64,000 bases of DNA from Anagrus nilaparvatae (lineage: Eukaryota; Arthropoda; Insecta; Hymenoptera; Mymaridae), in assembly GCA_022575985.1 (NCBI GenBank), contig JAKSXM010000132.1, forward strand, positions 5,828,001 through 5,892,000. Reading direction: 5' to 3'. Below are positions 61,007 through 64,000 of this stretch, piece by piece. The translations under genes and the position numbers were made by a program. How positions within the stretch are numbered: the stretch's first letter is position 1; each line of letters starts with the position of its first letter. The notes beneath the pieces are model-generated. The model was given only the letters and a program-made list of their open reading frames with translations. It did not search any database and was not told the origin of the DNA.

Positions 61007-62480
61007 AATGCTTTAATTTTGAAGTTTTAAGCTTTTATAAAATAGTATTATATGAATTTAAAAAAAAAATCTTTAGATAAATTGGGTTTTACTTAAAATT
61101 TAATACATCCATCATTTTTGTATAGCTATAAGATATTATACATTTATATAATAGAAAATTGGATTTGAACTCTGTATTCACATGTCATCATAGGTGATAT
61201 AACCAAGTCATTTTCTTTTTTTAAAAAAAATATTGCCAATATATATATTTTATATTTACAATAAATAAAATAAATTTTTTATTCGAAATTAATGTACTGG
61301 AAATATAAAATATTTTTATAAAAAAGAAAAAAAATAAAAACTGATGCCCTAGTGATCGACTATTCTTTTTTTTTGTAATTGGCATATTGAAATTCCCAGG
61401 AAATAAGTAGTTGTGGTTAAAATATATAAAAAGAATTTTAAAATAATAGACACGCGATATAAAAAATTTTCAATGAATAAAAAATTAGCAATTTTAAGAA
61501 CAAAAAAGGTCAATATTAAGGCATATGTTTGACCTAAAAAAATGTTGTTTTTTTGTATATCAAAAAATTTAATAAAAAATTGTATTTTTTATCTTACATT
61601 GAGCGTAAAGATAAATTAATCTCTTTTCATGTACTTTTTGAACAGTAGTAAATTCAAAAAGAGGGTTAAGCGAGTAAATCGATATAACTTTATCCCTAAA
61701 GCATAATCCTGATTGTGATATAAACTTCTCAATTACAGTACATATATTTTTAAGGTTATGTCATGTACTGCTGTTGTTAAAAAATAAAATCTAATTAAGC
61801 ATAAATTACATTTAATTATTTTGACAGAATTTAATAATTTAAAACATCAGAATTATAATTAATTTAAACAATAATTATAAAATTTTCAATATAAAATTCA
61901 ATTTTAAAAAAAACGATTGACGTTATAAATTGTATTTGACATGATAAATAAAATAATCAGGTATGAAAATTAGAAAGATAATTCAACCAGAATAAGATAA
62001 ATTTTAATTTTAATTCAGATATACATTAATAATATAACGAGTAATGCCCTTGTATATCGATTTAAGCAAAGTTATATTATAGTATAAAGGAAACAAAAGG
62101 TTTTGTCATGCAAATACCTTAGTAGTTCTTCTCTTATAACAATAATAATAATAATATGGAAAAGAAGAAAGAGTATTATACTCTAGAAAATGATAGAGTT
62201 ATTATTATTATCAGAGTTGAAGTTTTCTATACTTTAAATCCGGGACCTATAAACTTTTACTATATTATTTTCAAAGTATCAATGATAAATTTTAGATAGA
62301 TACTGTTTTATAGAGGAATAAAGAGAAAAATTATAATTTATTGAATTAGCATTTAATACGTTTGACAATTATCTGACCTGATTTAGAAAAGCTGATTATT
62401 TGTTCGATTTTCTTTGATATATTTTGAATTCAGTTAAATATGATAAACTGTTTTTTTTAATGAAAATTATTTTAAAATAA
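61007..62480. other. AT-rich intergenic DNA, no gene seen
   Basis: No supported gene. ATT-type runs near 62140-62210. Confidence 0.5.
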
Positions 62481-62489
62481 ACATTGAGG

Positions 62490-62775
62490 ATGCTTTAAAT
62501 CTGGCAGAATTTAAGTAAGACCCAGGCAATAATTTTTGGTTACCCTAACACTTTAAAACTCTTTAAAGATCTTTAACAGCCTAAGTTGACTGTCAATTCT
62601 AATGGTGAGAGCTTTGGAGATATCCTTGACAGCGCGCTTTCCTGGCGCAAGTTTAACGAATTCCCAAAAAAAGTAAACAGAGCCCTCTATGGTATCAGGA
62701 TCATAAAACCCTTTACATCTCAAGCTCTTATTAAGCACCTGATTGAGTCGCTTGTGGCTCCACACTTAGATTATT
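62490..62775 (+). pseudogene. Non-LTR retrotransposon RT fragment
   Basis: In one frame, with one stop, the sequence reads LSKTQAIIFG, then LDSALSWRKFNEFPKKVNRA, LYGIRIIKPF and HLIESLVAPHLDY. This is the end of the RT palm and the thumb of jockey/I-type non-LTR elements. The match breaks after LDY at about 62775. Earlier RT motifs, including the catalytic box, are absent. Confidence 0.75.
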
Positions 62776-63011
62776 GATATGCAAAGGTCAACTAGATATT
62801 TATGATGCATTCAATGCAAAATTTTAAGAAGTATTTTGTTAGAACGAAAGAAGCAATCTGAGTTCCAAAAATCACGAAAAAATAATGCAATTAAAAAAAT
62901 TTACAATGTAAAATTTACAAATTAGACAATAAAGTAAGCATAACTGATATGTATTATGAATTATGCTTCTAATTTTTTGTGCAAAATTAGTAATAGTAAA
63001 TAATTTTTCAG

Positions 63012-63179
63012 ATTTATAAATCACAAGAAAAATTAAAACAATTTAAAGAGGGATGGATAAATAAAGAAAAAGATACGTTGCAAAATTTTTTATCCAAGCT
63101 CCTAGAAGCTCAGAAAACAGTAATTGAAGCTTTCATAGAATCGACAAAAGTAAAAGGTCCACAAGGAATGCGTTATTAG
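63012..63179 (+). other. Exon-like open stretch after a splice-acceptor motif
   Basis: A TAATTTTTCAG acceptor-like motif ends at 63011. It is followed by an open, lysine/glutamate-rich frame of 55 codons to TAG at 63177-63179, including KLKQFKEGWINKEKDTLQNF. Coding-like composition suggests a real or relict last exon. No matching upstream exon was found, and it lies between two retrotransposon fragments. Not recognised. Confidence 0.25.
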
Positions 63180-63429
63180 TCAATTGAAATAACAACACAG
63201 GATCTTGATGAATGAATTTCAAGTGAAAGTAAGCACTCTAAAATAGTGAGGATACCTTGCATTAAACTAACAAATAACTCCTATAATGGAATTTCCAGAG
63301 AACTCTTCTTTAACAAGAGGTACTCCGTGAGGATAACGCAAGGAAGGCAGTAGAAATGGAACTCATGCAGAACTAACTATTGCAAAGGCATGAGTTAAAC
63401 GTGGATGGAAACACCAGGTGTTTTAATGT

Positions 63430-64000
63430 TTTATTCAAAAGTACTGAACGTATAAAAACTTGTTTAGCCAAGATACCTTGCCATGAGACACAAGTAACAA
63501 AAATCATTTTTTACTCGGACAGCAGCGTTGTTTTCAAAACATTTTGTTGAAAGTAGTTCGTAAATGCTAGATTTCTTTGGACTGATGGAATAGTAAGGAC
63601 AAAAATAGTCTATTTTTAGTACCCGCTCATGTTGGATACCAGGTAATAAAAATTCATAGCGTAACAAAGGGATGAATATAGCGACTCCAACTGCTGCGGT
63701 TGGAACCACTTGGAAAGAGTTTACATCGGCTACCTCGAGTAGGAAGAATACATTAAAAGGAATTACTGAATATGAATATAACCTGTACGGAAGTGGGGTG
63801 GATAACAGGACACAAAATACTTTCAGGAAGGCAAATATTGTTCCAAGCTGCAAATTTTGTGGGGAGACTTTGAAAAAGTTGAAAATTTAATCTGGGCCTT
63901 CCCAGCGATCAAGGCACATCGTGGACGATGCACTGATTACTTTTCAATAAATCTGGAAGATGTTGAAACAGTGAGATTCAAAAATTTACGTACTTCATAA
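63430..64000 (+). pseudogene. Non-LTR retrotransposon RNase H and C-terminal fragment
   Basis: Broken frames read FYSDSS (RNase H strand with Asp) near 63508, VPAHVGY then, after a frameshift, PGNKNS near 63620-63660, and a C-terminal CKFCGE motif near 63850. LIWAFPAIKAHRGRCTDYF and EDVETVRFKNLR follow and run to the window edge. RNase H plus a C-terminal Cys motif fits an I/jockey-group element. It is probably the same element as the RT fragment at 62490, with about 600 bases of unrelated or degraded sequence between. Truncated by the window end. Confidence 0.68.

Overview
This is a very AT-rich nuclear window from an insect, almost certainly arthropod and plausibly an aphidiine-type braconid wasp. 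The insect call rests on a five-exon classical odorant-binding-protein gene with all six cysteines. The wasp guess is inference from base composition, compact introns and transposon types. There are no bacterial operons, CRISPR arrays or phage genes. Host gene density is low and most of the window is intergenic DNA filled with decayed mobile elements.

Layout. 1-5.4 kb: AT-rich DNA without genes. 5.41-6.65 kb: odorant-binding protein gene (131 aa, +). 7.4-10.3 kb: a cluster of palindromic DNA elements. It holds a TTAA-flanked piggyBac-like element, which is itself split by a 0.9-kb insertion with 361-bp identical direct repeats, then a tRNA-derived SINE, then a TA-flanked foldback element. 12.3-13.0 kb: small MITEs. 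15.5-19.3 kb: a decayed R1-type non-LTR retrotransposon. 19.3-20.6 kb: a TA-flanked inverted-repeat element in its 3' part. 22.1-23.9 kb: a 1.73-kb foldback element made of ~141-bp modules in mirror-image arrays. 24.9-25.6 kb: a TTAA-flanked element. 30.8-31.4 kb: an inverted-repeat element with a coding-like stretch inside. 33.3-33.8 kb: a two-exon gene for a small secreted cysteine-rich peptide. 34.7-35.4 kb: another foldback. 36.7-39.6 kb: an intact 978-codon Ty3/gypsy-type Pol reading frame. 39.7-50.6 kb: mostly empty DNA with small repeats. 50.6-54.3 kb: a MITE, a Helitron 3' end and a foldback element carrying a 25-bp minisatellite with higher-order structure. 60.2-61.0 kb: Harbinger-like and foldback elements. 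62.5-64.0 kb: a second degenerate non-LTR element (RT thumb, RNase H, C-terminal zinc motif) running off the window.

The main discovery candidate is the gypsy-type Pol gene. It is open for 978 codons, has no visible LTRs or gag, and has lost acidic catalytic residues in all three enzymes (RT, RNase H, integrase) while keeping their scaffolds. That is the pattern expected of a domesticated, non-enzymatic host gene, not of random decay. Second are the modular foldback elements, which share internal modules across different terminal-repeat classes (TA and TTAA target sites).

All calls are from reading the sequence. No database search, alignment program or expression data was available.
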